Positions 25,801 through 39,000 of a stretch of 64,000 nt of DNA are shown here, piece after piece. Positions within the stretch are counted from its first letter, which is position 1; each line of letters begins with the position of its first letter. The position numbers were made by a program, and so were the translations under genes. The notes under the pieces were generated by a model that was given only the letters and a program-made list of their open reading frames with translations, searched no databases and had not been told where the DNA came from. The DNA is from Melanocharis versteri (lineage: Eukaryota > Chordata > Aves > Passeriformes > Melanocharitidae): positions 315,297-379,296 of the forward strand of contig VZTG01009131.1 in the NCBI GenBank assembly GCA_013397845.1, in the 5' to 3' direction.

Positions 25801-26904
25801 TGAGTTATACCGTTTCTTCCCCTTCAAAATAATAGTATTTAATTATTTAGAACTGTTGTATTGAATGCTGAAAAGCAGTTCTACAATCAACAGGAAAAGC
25901 TTTGTTGTTTTTATAGTTTGGATGAAAGCAATCTCTTTTTGAAAGCCTGACCATGCCCTCCTTCCTTCTGAATCCAAAACTTAGGCTTTAAACTACTTGC
26001 ACACCCTTATTATGTACTTGAACAGAAGAAACAAGTAACACACAAGCTGTTGTCGGTATGCATGTTTGCTTTCATTCACAGAGGGATCCAGTGGAATCAC
26101 AACTGAATTGAGAGTTTGAAGTAGACACCAAGCAAGACCAAAATCAAGCTGCCTTGCTTAAAACAGTAGGCTGCAATGCTTATCCATTTTCTGGTAAACA
26201 GACAAGAGTAGTCCCTGACTCCTAATTTTAAGGAATATAGCTATAAAAGTACCTTTCATTCTGCTGAATGTAATCTTCCATAGCTGCAGGAAAGACGAGT
26301 CCACACTTACTGGGCTGCATTGCAGGGCAGACCTCAAATTATTGGAAGTGGCTTAGCCCATCCTCAGCTCAGAACCAGCAGGAAGTGTGTTCCCAGGAGC
26401 TGTGCCTACATACAGCCTCCTCTCCAGCTGCCTGACTACAGCACCCTGCAAGGGAAGACAGCACTGACAAACAAGCGCTAAATAGCATCAGCTTCTGTAG
26501 GAGTGCCTTATCCCTCTAACTCAGGTGAAGGCTCCTGCCACACAGGAATGCTGCAGCTGGAGGTTGTTGACACAATTGCTAGTGCAATGTATGTAAGATT
26601 GGGAGGTCTTGAGTTGTAACTGAAAGCTATGCCTCCTGTACAAATTTAATTAAAAGCTATATATTTGGAAGTCTTCTGTAAAAATACACACAGTTCTCAA
26701 AACTTGTCTTATAATGTAATTTCTGGACTAATGACAATAGAGTATTCCTTAAACAGAATACACTCAAATACAGCTTAACTGGCATTTTTCAGTACCTTCC
26801 TTCTTTAAAAGTGAACCCAGAATTTGTAGGAAGTGTATGAGTCCTTTCTCCACTCTGGAGCTGCAGTGAAGGCAATGACACTGCATCATAATTGCAACAA
26901 GCAG

Positions 26905-26953
26905 AACCACAGAGTTGTTGAGATTGGAAGGAACGTCTGAAGATCATCTAGGG
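26905..26953 (-). mobile_element. CR1 LINE 3'-end fragment
   Basis: ACCACAGAGTTGTTGAGATTGGAAGGAACGTCTGAAGATCATCTAGG matches the reverse complement of the avian CR1 3' terminus. Only this short end is recognisable, as usual for 5'-truncated CR1 copies. Confidence 0.7.
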
Positions 26954-28185
26954 ATTGTCTGAAAACAAAGACATACTTAAAAAAAATTTTCCCTCCCTTT
27001 TTTCCACCAGAGTTCCTGAATCAAAGGCCAAAACTTGCAGTGTGAGTATCAAATACAAACAGGAAAAAACCCTCGAATGTGTAATAAGAACTGGTGGTTT
27101 TTTAACTTCAAAGCAAACTTCTTATGCTTTGTAGATTGGTAAATATATTAACATTGTGAAGACACTGCTTCTCGGAAGCAATCTTGGCAAACCCATGGCA
27201 GAGGAAAGGTTTTGCCCCTTCGTAAGTACCCTATCTGCACACTTCCTCAGAGTTAGAGAGCTATTGCGTATTCAGGACTTTTCAGAAGTTCCCACAGCAT
27301 CCACAAGCCGAACACAAAAAGTATCCAAGGGTACAGATTTAAATAAGGAGAGGTGGTGAGTCACAGCCAGTACATTATCAGCTTCACCTGCCAGGCAGAA
27401 AAGTAATCAATCTATTTCTTTCCCTTTTTCATCATTTATCCTATATTCCACAACTTGAAGTGGCTTATATTAAAGTAGACTGAAGTTATTTAAATGATAG
27501 ATAAAAAGCAAGTATTTCTTAGTATTTCTAGATAACTAGTCTCCTTTCAACAGCAGGAGACCAGATACAGTATTTAAATGAAACAGTTTTCTTATTCAGG
27601 CATCAATGAGCTTTTCTGTACATCATTTCCAAGCTGTGACTAATCAAGGGTTTATCAATCTATTCATTAAGACAGTTCTGAGTCACTTACCTGCAGTGAT
27701 GTCTCACTTCCTATACTGACACTTTACTGAAATCCCTGGTTGGCATTATTTTCCCACCTCAAACCTCTCCTCACACAAAATTTAAAGGAGCTTTTGAACA
27801 AAGAGAATAAAATGTGCCACCAAGTAAAATCTAAAACTACTCCATACTCAGAACAAGGTGGAGCCCACAAAGTGTATTACAATCACAATCCAGGTACAAA
27901 GTTTAAACAAGCTTTAAAATTGCTCACAAGAAAGTGCTGGCAGACTGTTACCGAGTTAATTTTTTTAAGTGTATACACTTATGTTCCTCTTCTGACTAGA
28001 GCCCTGACAGTCATTCCATTTCTTCACGATATATTTCACGCCCATGTTACAGCTAACATTTCTGTAAAGTATTATTTGTAACATTTTTGTCTCCTGTCTG
28101 TCCTGTTATTTTATCTCTGTCATCTGCTACTTTGTCAAGCTCTAAATCCAGATGAAAATTTTTCTGCTTCATCTTTTTAATTGCA

Positions 28186-28211
28186 GAAGGAAGGAAGGAA
28201 GAAAGGAAGGA
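28186..28211. repeat. (GGAA)n-rich microsatellite
   Basis: A short interrupted AAGG/GGAA tetranucleotide run lies between the two converging genes. Confidence 0.8.
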
Positions 28212-28580
28212 CTGTTCTTCATCTGCCCTTTGGAGAGGAGCTGGACAGTTTATGAGATGAACTTGTAAAAACCATTCCCAAAAGAGTATAATTAAAAGAA
28301 AGACACCTACCTCATAACCGCTAATTGGCTACAGAGAATTTCTATCAAGGGTAATTTCCATCAGTGAGCTCAGTCTGTTCCTTAATTGGCTGTTCAGATA
28401 TGCAGAATAAATCAGGACACAGCCATCTCAGAGCACCTCCTCTACAAATGCTTCTGCATTGACTGTTCTAGGGATGACTGGCACAGCATTCCCAGAGAAG
28501 CCTGAAAAAGTCATGTTAGCTCCATGACCTTTTTGACTTACTAATTTAGTCTGACAGCACAGAAATTTACAAAGAGTGAG

Positions 28581-29036
28581 TTTATTAACAACTTTCAGAC
28601 CATCATAACAAGCCTAGTAATAAAAATCAGATGTGATGACACACAAAATATTTTATTTGTACAAACAGATTGTGTGTCATTTTACCAGTGCAGAAGATAC
28701 AACAGATTTAGAGAACCAATACTTTGTCCTGGGGTATTGGTAACCGTTACTGATATGACCATTTTTGCTATTGCTGCTCTGCTTCCACACTTCCTGGTTT
28801 ACTTCATATTCAAGTCTACAAAGAGAGAAAAAAGGAGTCAAAGAATGTGTAGCACTGGTTCTGTTTCTGCATTTAAATGTCGTAAGAGTAAACTGGGAAA
28901 ACAATTAAGGTACTTTTGTATCTCAAATCCACAATCTTCTTGCAGGGAATAACACCCACCCAGCTTCTGGTTTCTGTGCTTGGCAAAAAATTACTGAAGA
29001 ATGCAGTAACAGACCCAAACAATGAAAACATTTAAT
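28581..29036 (-). terminator. SLC44A3: Candidate SLC44A3 polyadenylation signals
   Basis: On the - strand past the stop at 29661 there is an ATTAAA at 29036-29031 and AATAAA at 28657-28652 and 28586-28581. Any of these could end the transcript; the sequence alone does not decide. Confidence 0.4.
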
Positions 29037-29497
29037 ACAACTATCCCTCACTGTAGTAATAAACTGGAGGAGTGCTCTGCCTGTAGCAGAATGCCCACAG
29101 GATTGTGTGAGAGCTCACTAGAGCCTGGTACCTTTTGAAAGCAGATCAAGAAAAATCACCAACATCTGTTACACTTGTGTAAGTAGCTGTGAGAGCAGAG
29201 GACTTGTAGCAGTGCCCAGCAAGTGTGGGTGCCAGAGGAGCTGCTCCTGCGGAATCTTCCTCTAGCAGCCCTAGCTTGGCCCCTACAATGCTTGGGAAAA
29301 TCAGTCCTGATTCTGAACTTGCTGGGGCAGCTTCTCAGGTTGGGCAATTTGCAGTATTTTTTGAGATGTCAGTGAGTGAGTGTTGACTCTGAGGACTTTC
29401 CCAAGCCTGGGTGTGGGGAAACACTGCCTTCTGGCACCTCAGCTTTGTTACCCCATCATAAAACAGAGTAAATAAAAATATATACTGATAAAAAATA

Positions 29498-29545
29498 AAG
29501 GAAAGGAAAGGGAAAGGAAAGGAGGTGAGGGGGAGAGGAAAGGCC
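29498..29545. repeat. Purine-only GGAAA repeat
   Basis: An interrupted (GGAAA)n run continues into GGAGGTGAGGGGGAGAGG. It lies in the probable 3'UTR or flank of SLC44A3. Confidence 0.8.
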
Positions 29546-29660
29546 TCTAAGCTCTGGTCTTAGAGGTATGGAACTTCAGCAGTTCTGGCATGAAATTAAA
29601 CAGCCTACCACTCTTCTGACTTTGATACAGCAGGCATGTGAAAGGCTATCTGGATATCAT

Positions 29661-30044
29661 TTATCCCCCACCCCCTTGGCACTGTACAAACTTTGTCTTC
29701 TTCTGCTGGGCACAATGGGGAATGTGAAAAAAGAAGAGAAGAATTATTTGATCCATCCATTTTGCACTAGCAGAGGGTTTCCTGAGAAGGGAAAGCAATA
29801 GAAGGAAAAACAGGATACTGAGTACAGCATGTTGATTGCTGTGAGACATCAGGAGATACGTGATAACCTCTATCCCTTCTTCTTTGAACATAAAGGCAAA
29901 CACATTAGCTGGCAGACAAATACATATCCTATGCTCCTGTCTCACCATAGGTTGGAGCTCTGTCCCATCTTCATTATCCTGGAATGGTCTTGTGCTTCTG
30001 TGTTTTTGCCCTTCTGTTAACTTGTTACTCTGACTCACAAAGGC
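29661..30044 (-). CDS. SLC44A3: SLC44A3 last exon, extended C-terminus
   Basis: The acceptor is TTTTGCTTTTAG, phase 0, beginning AFVSQSNKLTEGQKHRSTRP. It continues to the conserved DNEDGTELQPMVR, 35 residues, close to the human C-terminal exon. In human the protein ends right after VR (from memory). Here the next codon is CAG (29939-29937), and the frame stays open for 92 more codons to a stop at 29663-29661, through a hydrophobic VLSILFFLLLLSLL segment. Alternatively ATG|GTGAGA near 29946 could be a splice donor. The first 35 codons are secure; the extension is not. Confidence 0.85.
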   Translation of the reverse strand, partial: AFVSQSNKLTEGQKHRSTRPFQDNEDGTELQPMVRQEHRICICLPANVFAFMFKEEGIEVITYLLMSHSNQHAVLSILFFLLLLSLLRKPSASAKWMDQIILLFFFHIPHCAQQKKTKFVQCQGGGG

Positions 30045-33000
30045 CTAAAAGCAAAAACCAGGGGGAGATCGTTTGTGAAAGGAAACCATTATGTAAATAA
30101 GAATACCTGGTAAAGGAAGATAATTAGCTCAGGGCTAAGAAACTGTAGCTGGTTCCTGTCTGGATGACTCTGAGTGATAATGGGAGGGACTGCAGAGGCA
30201 GCAAAAGTGATGAATGCAACTGAGAAGGATGAATCAAGAATCTCTGTTACATCTCCTACTGCAGGAATGAGGACTCCAGCTGTACGAAATCCCTCCCCCA
30301 GCTCTCCGCCCACTGCTGCATATTGTTCTGAGGGCCACAAAGCCTCCCTTCCACCCCCGGGATGTTTGTAACCTGATTGTAACACAGACAAGTCAAATGC
30401 CTTCATGTGTTGGGAAACTCCAAATTCTTGTCTGTGTTAGCAAACTTACTCTTGATCATACAATGAGGAGGAGTTTGGATGTGCTGCCCACAGTTTTTCC
30501 ATAGAAGGGTACAGAGCCTGTCCTGCTTGGAAGACTCCTTGTCCCTGTGGGAAATCCTCTCTTCACCCACAGCTCTAGGGCATGGCTAATTACACAGAAT
30601 TAAGACCAGAGTTAAAGAGAAACTACCACAAAGTTTGGAAGTCGAGAAAGGAAAGCCTCTGTTTCATGAAGGAAAATTGGCTTAAGAAGTATTTTAGAAT
30701 TTGGCAAAACAGAGAGGGAAGAACAGAGGTCAAGGCTTCAGAGTTTTCCATTCGGTTTCATATTCCTATCCAGGCGATGTGCTTAAGTACTATTCTGAAC
30801 CAAAGCCAAAGAATATATATCTGCTTTCTTCTGTACAAAGGGTTAAGCCTATCTTTAAGCTGCCGTTTTGTTGTTGTTGTTGTTCTGAACAAAACTCTAC
30901 GAATATTACAGACACTCTAACAAACAGCAGCATTAAAAAAATAAATAAAAAACAAAACCCAAAGACAGTTCTGACATTGTCCTGAAGAAATCCATCCAGA
31001 ACATTTGTGTCACATGAGCTACTCTGGCTGCTAGTTATTTGTTTTCATGGATTACTAAGATTTTCTCTGTTGCGTGGTTTGTGAAGGAAAAGACAGAAGT
31101 GTCAAAAATAGCACAAAAGGAAAAAAATATCTGCATCTTCAGATATTCTCTTGATTAGAAAGGAATGGCACACATATATTCAAAGGCTTCAGTTACAGCA
31201 CTACATCACTATTAGCTTAGTACTGGAGGTAATACAATACAGTAATTACAAGGGTAAGGACACAGAACAACCTGTCCAGAGGCAGAAGAGTTTAATCCAG
31301 AAACAGAAGACAGTGTTTTGGCAAAAGAATCTGTAAAGATTGCAGAGCAACTCAGATTTGCATGAAGTTTGTTCAGAACTATAGCATCTGTAGGATGTGG
31401 AATGGATCCCTGACCTGCTACCTGTTGTTATTTTTTTCTCATCACTGTACAGTGAGTCACAAGAAATATAATCATTAACTTCAGGGCCCCCCATGGATCA
31501 ATTTCTACAGCTAGCTCATCTATTTATTTATATTTTTTAATTACCAACAATATATTGAAGATATATCTAATTAGGCCTAAATAGCCAGCCATTACTTACA
31601 GAATATGATCTAAAAGAAGGCAGCAGGTCATAGCTAGCACACAGGAGTCAGAGGGAGCCATTTACTTCAGTTTATAAATTAATGTACTAGTATCCCTGAG
31701 TCAATCCTGTTCTAGGGTGTTGGAAAGGAAATAGCATGGGTTGTGGGTTCAGATTACTAGGTCTTGGGGAAAGAAAAAGTGCTTAAAAGCTTAGAAGGTC
31801 TCAAATATCTTTGCTGTAATCAGTGGGGTTTACCAGCAGCTCCTGATCCACAAAGTATGGCTTCTCTGCAGTTCCATCATTTGTTTCCATATCAATAGCA
31901 AAGCAAAGGAACATGGCATCTGCTGTCACTTCAAACACAGACAGAAAGCTGTGGGACATCAGGTAGGCAAAAAATCCAACCAGCAACAGGGGAACTACCC
32001 AAGCTTGCAACTCCCGGTGGTAGTTAAATGCCATCAATCCTCCAAAAACAGTAAAGCATACAACAAACACCTGGAAAGGGCAGTGAGAGAGAAGTGCAGC
32101 CTCATAAATCATGCAGAAATGTTTCTCATAAAAAAAACAATCGCCCCAAACCCCGAGGCAAATACATTACAGCCAGTATTTTAAGAGCACATCTCATCTG
32201 GGAGATAGCTACGCAGTTCCTGGCATCACGTAGTTGTGACACTTTGTGTTCAATTCCATGTGTAAATACTGTGGGACAGAGGAAACCTTTTGCCATGTAT
32301 TTACTAAAGACTTGTTGCAATTGGAACTGCCAGAGTGGCTCCAAGGACACTGCTATCATACAACTAAATAACTCTGCAAGGTTAAATTCCTCAAATATTC
32401 TTCTCTCCCAAACTTATCTTGTAGCATTAACACTACTGAATGAAAAGATAATAAAACCTGACTTTTCACTTCATTTTTAAAGAACAGTTATTTTTATTTA
32501 CTCTTACCTTTCCTAAAAATAGGAAAAAATGTCCAAAACAGCTAATGGATGCAAGTTTAGCAGAATTCCTGGCCAAAATACAGACAGCATCCTTCGCTGA
32601 TGTACAAAAATTTGTCCCATTTATGGCTGTAGTTGTGTATGCATGCTGAAATGACATAAGATAATAATGCAGTGAGAGAGGAAAGACTCATAATCTTGAT
32701 TTTACTTCAGCAAAACACAAAGCCTCAAACTTTATTTGGAAATACTGACTTTATGAATATAAAGAGTTCTTTTGCATAATATGGCAATTTTATTTTAAAT
32801 TACTATAATAACTATGCTTCTAAATTCAGAGAGTTTTTCTACATAATTTCCATCATTAGCAAAGGTTACAATAGTGACTAAATGAATTCCTGAAGCCACA
32901 TTTATCCAGTTTATTTTAAAACATCAAAGTTCTCTACCCCTATATTTGTGAATGAATATGACACAATTACCAGAAAACACCAGGAGTCACACTATCCAAA

Positions 33001-36000
33001 CTTACTGCTACCTATCTCCAACACTGCTGGAGATGTAAGTGGAACAATGAAGTTATGTATTTACTGGCTCATTAAAGGTTGATGATTAAAAAGCTTTTAC
33101 ATATGACTCTTTCAAACACTTTAGATACTAGTGAAATTCAAGCTTATGTTCATAGCTATAAAACGCACTTTTCATGAAAGACCCTGGACGAGACCAGTGT
33201 AAGGTCACATGCCCCACCCCACTCTGAACAACAGATAATTGTGACACTCCCAGTTTTTCAATGTATTGAGAATTTTACATTATATCACTTTGTGGACACT
33301 TGCCTGGCCCAGTGAGAAGGATAGAACATTTACCTTCATGGATTTGATTATTTTTGCACTTATGCATAAATTGACATGTATGTCCCATTCGTGGAACTCA
33401 ACAAAGTTTTGAAACTATGTCCAAAATATCAGCTAAGAAAAGCAGCACTGACAATACTTGAACCATATCCTGGGCTTTACCAACAATTCTTATGAGTAGC
33501 TTCCCCTTACTCAAAATATTAGAAAGCAGATTATGCCACAAAAACTTTTGTCACATCTGATATGGTCAGTAAGAGCCACAGTGTGCAAGGGATTACTGTT
33601 CTGAAGGAATTTATAAATCCAAACATGCACGTGGTGCTTACATTGCTTTCTGCTTCACCTGGAAGTGAAAAAAACCAGCCCATAAGGGGCTTGGTGAAAG
33701 CGAATTATACTGGCCTACTGAGAACACTTCCTTTCAAAAATCAGTGTTTTCTTACTTACAATTAAAAAAATAAAATAATTTCAAATATCTGAAGCAGAGA
33801 AAATGTATTTCTGGAGAGTTCAGTTTTACCTCTGAGCAATTTCTGTAGCATAGCAAAGCTATAATGACATTGAGAAAGAAAGAAAGAAAGAAANAGATAG
33901 ATTAAATGCAACCACAGATCTTTTGTCTCTTTATTGTGGATATTGTTTATATGAAAAATAGTTATTTTTCCTCTGATAGTAAAGAAAAAACCAGTGACAT
34001 TCTGTAAATATTGTACTTACATATTAGCAAATACATCCATAGATGGAAAAAGTATAAATGAAGACCATGGATTACCTACTCTACAAAAAATCAGAGACTC
34101 CAATGAACTCTACAGAAACTTGAAGAGTATCTGGATAAAAATATGTTTAAACAAGCAAGTTCACTTCATTTCTAAATAGGAAAAAATGCTTTCTGTTCTA
34201 ACTTCCATTTATCCTGACGCTGTTCCCTTCCCGGCAGGATGCTGTCACACCAGAACATCCCAGGATGCGGCAGCAGGAGAGCTGCCAGTGCCAGCCCTGC
34301 TGGCCCAGGACACAGGGAGAGGGGAGATGGCCTCACATCACGCTCCCTCTATATTCCATCCATAGCTGTCACTGTGTATTTCAGACATGGACAGATTTCT
34401 CTTTATAACGTGCTGTGAGTTCAGTCTGTTTCATCATTCCCATTAAACAGACAGGGGAACTGAGAAACAAAGTGGAAAAGTGTTTTCTAAGTTTGTTTTT
34501 GTCCCTTAAGAACTAAATTCACAGAGCAGATCCCGATCTGGTGAGGTCATTATCAATTTTGCCAATAAATTAGACAGAGATTCTGTATTCATTATAAATT
34601 GCAAAGAAAGTGTTTTAAAAATTAAAAAGAATGTTGAAAATTCACATGTGCTTGTACAAACATTGTTTCCAAACGTAAAATAAATACCCATTTGTTTGCA
34701 CTCTTGAAGTAGCCACTTTGGTATTCAAAGAATGTGCAATTAAAAGGATTTCTGATATTTATTAACTAGACTGGTTATCTTGGATAGACTGAAAATAATG
34801 CTGGAGACAGTACACTACCTGCACGGGCATTTGCTGTGTTACAAACCAGCTGATAAAAAATGGCATTTACAGCAGTTACAACTTAAACAAATCGTGTATA
34901 ACCGAATGATAATACTCAAGAAACAAAGGCAGACAGGTAATAATCTAACATTAAAGAATGAATAAGAGACACAGAAATTAATGAACTCCTGAAGGCCACA
35001 AAACTAGTCAGACATATGTGAAGCAAGAATATTACCAGCACAATTGGAAGACTTAGCCAAGTGATCTCTACCTTTTAGTAAAAATACATTTCTGAGAAAA
35101 AAAAGTTCTGGACTGTTTCTTGTTCAGCCTAGAATCTTTTTCCATACAATTCTCAAGTTTCTCATACAGACCCCATGCCCTGATCCCATCCAGCCACATA
35201 GAAATCTACATGTTCTCACTAAAAAAACACATCAAACATTTAAGCTATATGTATGTTTCCATGAAACGCAGCATTGCACAGAAATGAGCTCAAGTGATTT
35301 CTCATCTTTACTCATCAAGGAACACCTGACACACACAAGCTGTTACCTATATTTGTAAATAATTTTGGACTTTGGACTAAAAAGCTTAGATATCCCATTA
35401 AGTTTGAAATTGCAGGATGTGTGCAATAGTCCAAAGCCTTTCAAATTAAAGACAGTTGTGAAGGTTAAGATGGTAGACCATGGTCAGTGAAGAACCTGCT
35501 AACATTTAGAAACAGGTTATTTAAATATGTTTTTCTACAGAATGTATTCTTTTTCCATGCACAAAAGCTTTAGTGGACTTCAAAATGTTTGAGAAGGGCA
35601 GCAGGAATGATCCAAAAGGTATGGAATGTCTTCTGTCTGGGGAATGCCAGGCTCTCCTGTCTGGAAAAGAGATGACTGGAGGAGGATGCAGCAGGAGGGC
35701 TACAGGCTCATGAGAAATGCAGAGAGGCTGAGCAGGGTTAGATGGCTCACTGTTCCTTCCAGAGCAAAGACCAGGCAGGGACAGGACAGTATGAAGTAGC
35801 AGGAGCCAAATTTGAAAACAGATGGTATTTCTTCTTGCCATAAATCTGTAAACTCTGAACTGCTGGACAAAGGATGCTTTAGCTGCTAAAAGTTCACATG
35901 AGCTCAACGGAGACAGGGAATTTCAGGGAAAAGGAATCCGTTGAGAGTTATTGAACACACAGAAAAAACACTCATCTCAAGAAGTCCCTAGGCTGAAAAT

Positions 36001-39000
36001 AGATTCAAAACCAGCACAGAAGCAGGGAAATATGCTTTTGTTCTACCTTAGCATTTACTCACAGTCACTGCTGAAGATGGGATACTGAGCTAGAAAGAAA
36101 CTCAGCCTGATCCTTACATACACATTATAGCTCTTATATTTTTATCTCTGCCTAATGAATTGATCTTTTACAATGGTAGTCTCTGCTCTGGAGACAAGCA
36201 AGTCATGATGCCATTGACAGCATAGGGTGGTCAGAAAGCACGGGAGACAGTGGGTTGAGAACAGGCTTTATCCTTGCACCAGCAAGTTGATCTCATATCA
36301 CCACCTCTCTGAAGAACACAAGCCTCTCCTGGCTTGGGGCCTGGGAACTAGACACTGATTTCTCAGTGTCAGGATGAATAAATAGGGAATGTGAATGTTT
36401 ACATATTTCCAAATACCACAGTATGCAAAAAAAAACTATTTAAAGAATATATCCTTCTGTGCCTCATAACACAGAATGTCAAAGGTCTTGGAAAAAGTGA
36501 CCTGGTAGTTTCATGAGAAAGGCGCTGTGGCTCAGATCCAGGCTGCAAGTTCCCCAATTGTTGAGAATAATTGCTACTTTGTGTAACAGCTGAATTCAGT
36601 CCTCCATTCTAGGGCTTGCTTTCATAAAATGAATTTGGGGAAGAGAGAATTGCCATAGCAACAGAATCTTCTTTAAAAAGAAGGAGACATGCTGGTCTCT
36701 CTTCCTAGTTCAGCTTATTCTGCTCTGCTGGTATTTTCAGCCTGATCTGATCTTGTTGCTGCCAACTCTTTCGGCGGCTGCCCTGGTTAGCTACCCCAGT
36801 GCAGTGCAGTGCAGCTCAGGCTGGACCTTGAAGTCTTAGCCTGCAAGTGTCACCACTACCAGTGGAAGCGCCTCAGAAAACAAAATCCAGTGGTAGCAAG
36901 AGGCAATGAGTGTGGCTGCTGTGCAGCAGTTAGTGGTCTGGTGAGAAAGTTGTATCATGACTCTCAGATGGTGGGAAATGAGAACAAGGCGGGCCTTGTG
37001 AAGCCCCACTGAAGAGATGAGGACATATGAGACTGGAAGGGACTTTTGGCCACTCCAGTGCCCATTTCAGATTAGCACATTATACAAATCTTCTCTTAAG
37101 TGGAAAACTCCCTCTTTAAATCACTTAGGACTTCCCCTCTCCCAGGCCTTACATTTGGAGCTGTTCCAGACAGTCATCCCTCTAGTCCTTAGGAACCTTC
37201 TTCCAACTTGCAGACAACATTTATTCATGAACAATTTACATCTACTCATTTTTCTGCTGATTTTGTCTGGCTTTTATCCCTCCCTGCTGTCTCATAAACA
37301 GCTAATGGGCTTGCTCTTACTCTTCATCTGTCACAGGACATTCCAGTCCCCCCCACAGTGAGACAAGCCTGAGCACATAACCAGCAACTTACACCGTGGC
37401 ATTTATCCCCCTCTGTCCAGTGCAAGTGTTCCATCTCGTAGCTTCCAGGACTGACTCTGTGCTTCCTGCAGCCTTGTTAAATAAAGGCTCTTGGCCTGTG
37501 GCTGACAAACACATGGAGAATATTCTCCTCCACTTCTAATCAATAAGCACACACCTAGTACAGAAATGGTTATTTTTGGTCCTAGGCTAATTACCATCTG
37601 TAAGAAACCTTCAATAACCTCCTGAGTTTTCCCAAGCAGTCCAAAAAGCACAACTTCCATTTATTTCCATTCCACCTTATATTTGCAGTCTGGACATCCT
37701 GGAGAGAATTTTCAAGTTCCCTTGCTTGCTACTCTCTGTGTCATCTACTCCCTTCATGGCTGTCATCCAGCAGATAGGACCAACACAACTTTCTCCTCAG
37801 AGGGTGGTTGGGTGTCCTTTCCTGCTGCATCACAGTGTTACATGCAGGCTCCACTTCAATGACAGGGTTGGATCAAAAGGATCCTGCTTTATGTGCCCTT
37901 TGCATCACAATTACATCATTACTGGGGTTGCTTTCAGTGCTTCTGCACTTAGTGAGAAAATGTTCTTGTTTGTGATTTCTGAAATAAATCAGACTGAATA
38001 TTTCCAGAGAGCTGTTCATAATTTTTTCTGCTTAAAAGCACTGAATTACAAGTCACTTCCTTAATTGCCTTTTATTTTTTTTCTCTCTCTCTCTCTTTTT
38101 CCCTTTTTATTTCTTTCTAATGGGATAGGGGAGAAGAGAAAGGTATCAAAGTAAGAATTAGTCTGCTTTGTTCAACTCTATTCCCTAAATGGTTCATCCT
38201 ACAGAACAAGTTAAAACCTAAGGAATTTATTTCCTATTATCACATACATAAAGTCTGTAGAGGGAAAATAAACATATCCAAAATATAATTTCACTGCAGA
38301 TGAACATTTTAGCCTTGTATTTTCCAGAGGATTGAAAAATTAGCTCTATATCTAGAAGCAATTTTGCCAGTAACATTAAAATGCAGTATTGTTTTTGGGA
38401 GGAAAAAGAAGTACTTGATGGGGTGAGGCACAATGTGTTTGGCATGCAGAGGAGAACTGTGCTTTACAATAGCACACATGAATTTTGGTTTTTTCTAGGT
38501 GAATTCTCCACAAGGCATTTAACTGAAACCTCCTGATAGGCTTCCATCCAAAGTTTAGAAGACAATCAACTGCCACGGATATTCAGCCACTAGACGGACT
38601 TGCATCTGGTTTATTACACTAGACAATTGCTGGCTTTCAGTCTCAGGGAAGGGTCTCTGTCCTAGGAAATGGGGCTCTCACACTGCTGAATTCACTGACA
38701 GCCTGGAAGGCCACACTGCAGCACCCATGCTGATGAACACAGAGAAACCACACCCTGCCCAGCAACCCCTTTAGAAATCCAGGCACTGCACTTTGGGGGG
38801 ATCACTTTGCCAACAGGCTGCAGATGGACCCAAAGCAGACACTGAAAAGCAAAACTATCCAGTTGTATTGTTTAAAAAAATAGTCACTGCAACACAGCTG
38901 TAAAGGGAGAACATGTGAGCACTTTGATGTATTTAAAGTTAAGACTGCCACTACAACTTAAAGAAAGCAGGAGAGACAGAGACCTTGTAATTCTCAAACC

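Larger units (their letters stand above)
24861..28580. other. Intergenic interval between converging genes
   Basis: This lies between the inferred CNN3 cleavage site and the candidate SLC44A3 poly(A) signals on the other strand. It holds CR1-like fragments near 25703 and 26905 and a short GGAA repeat at ~28186-28211. No gene was recognised. Confidence 0.5.
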
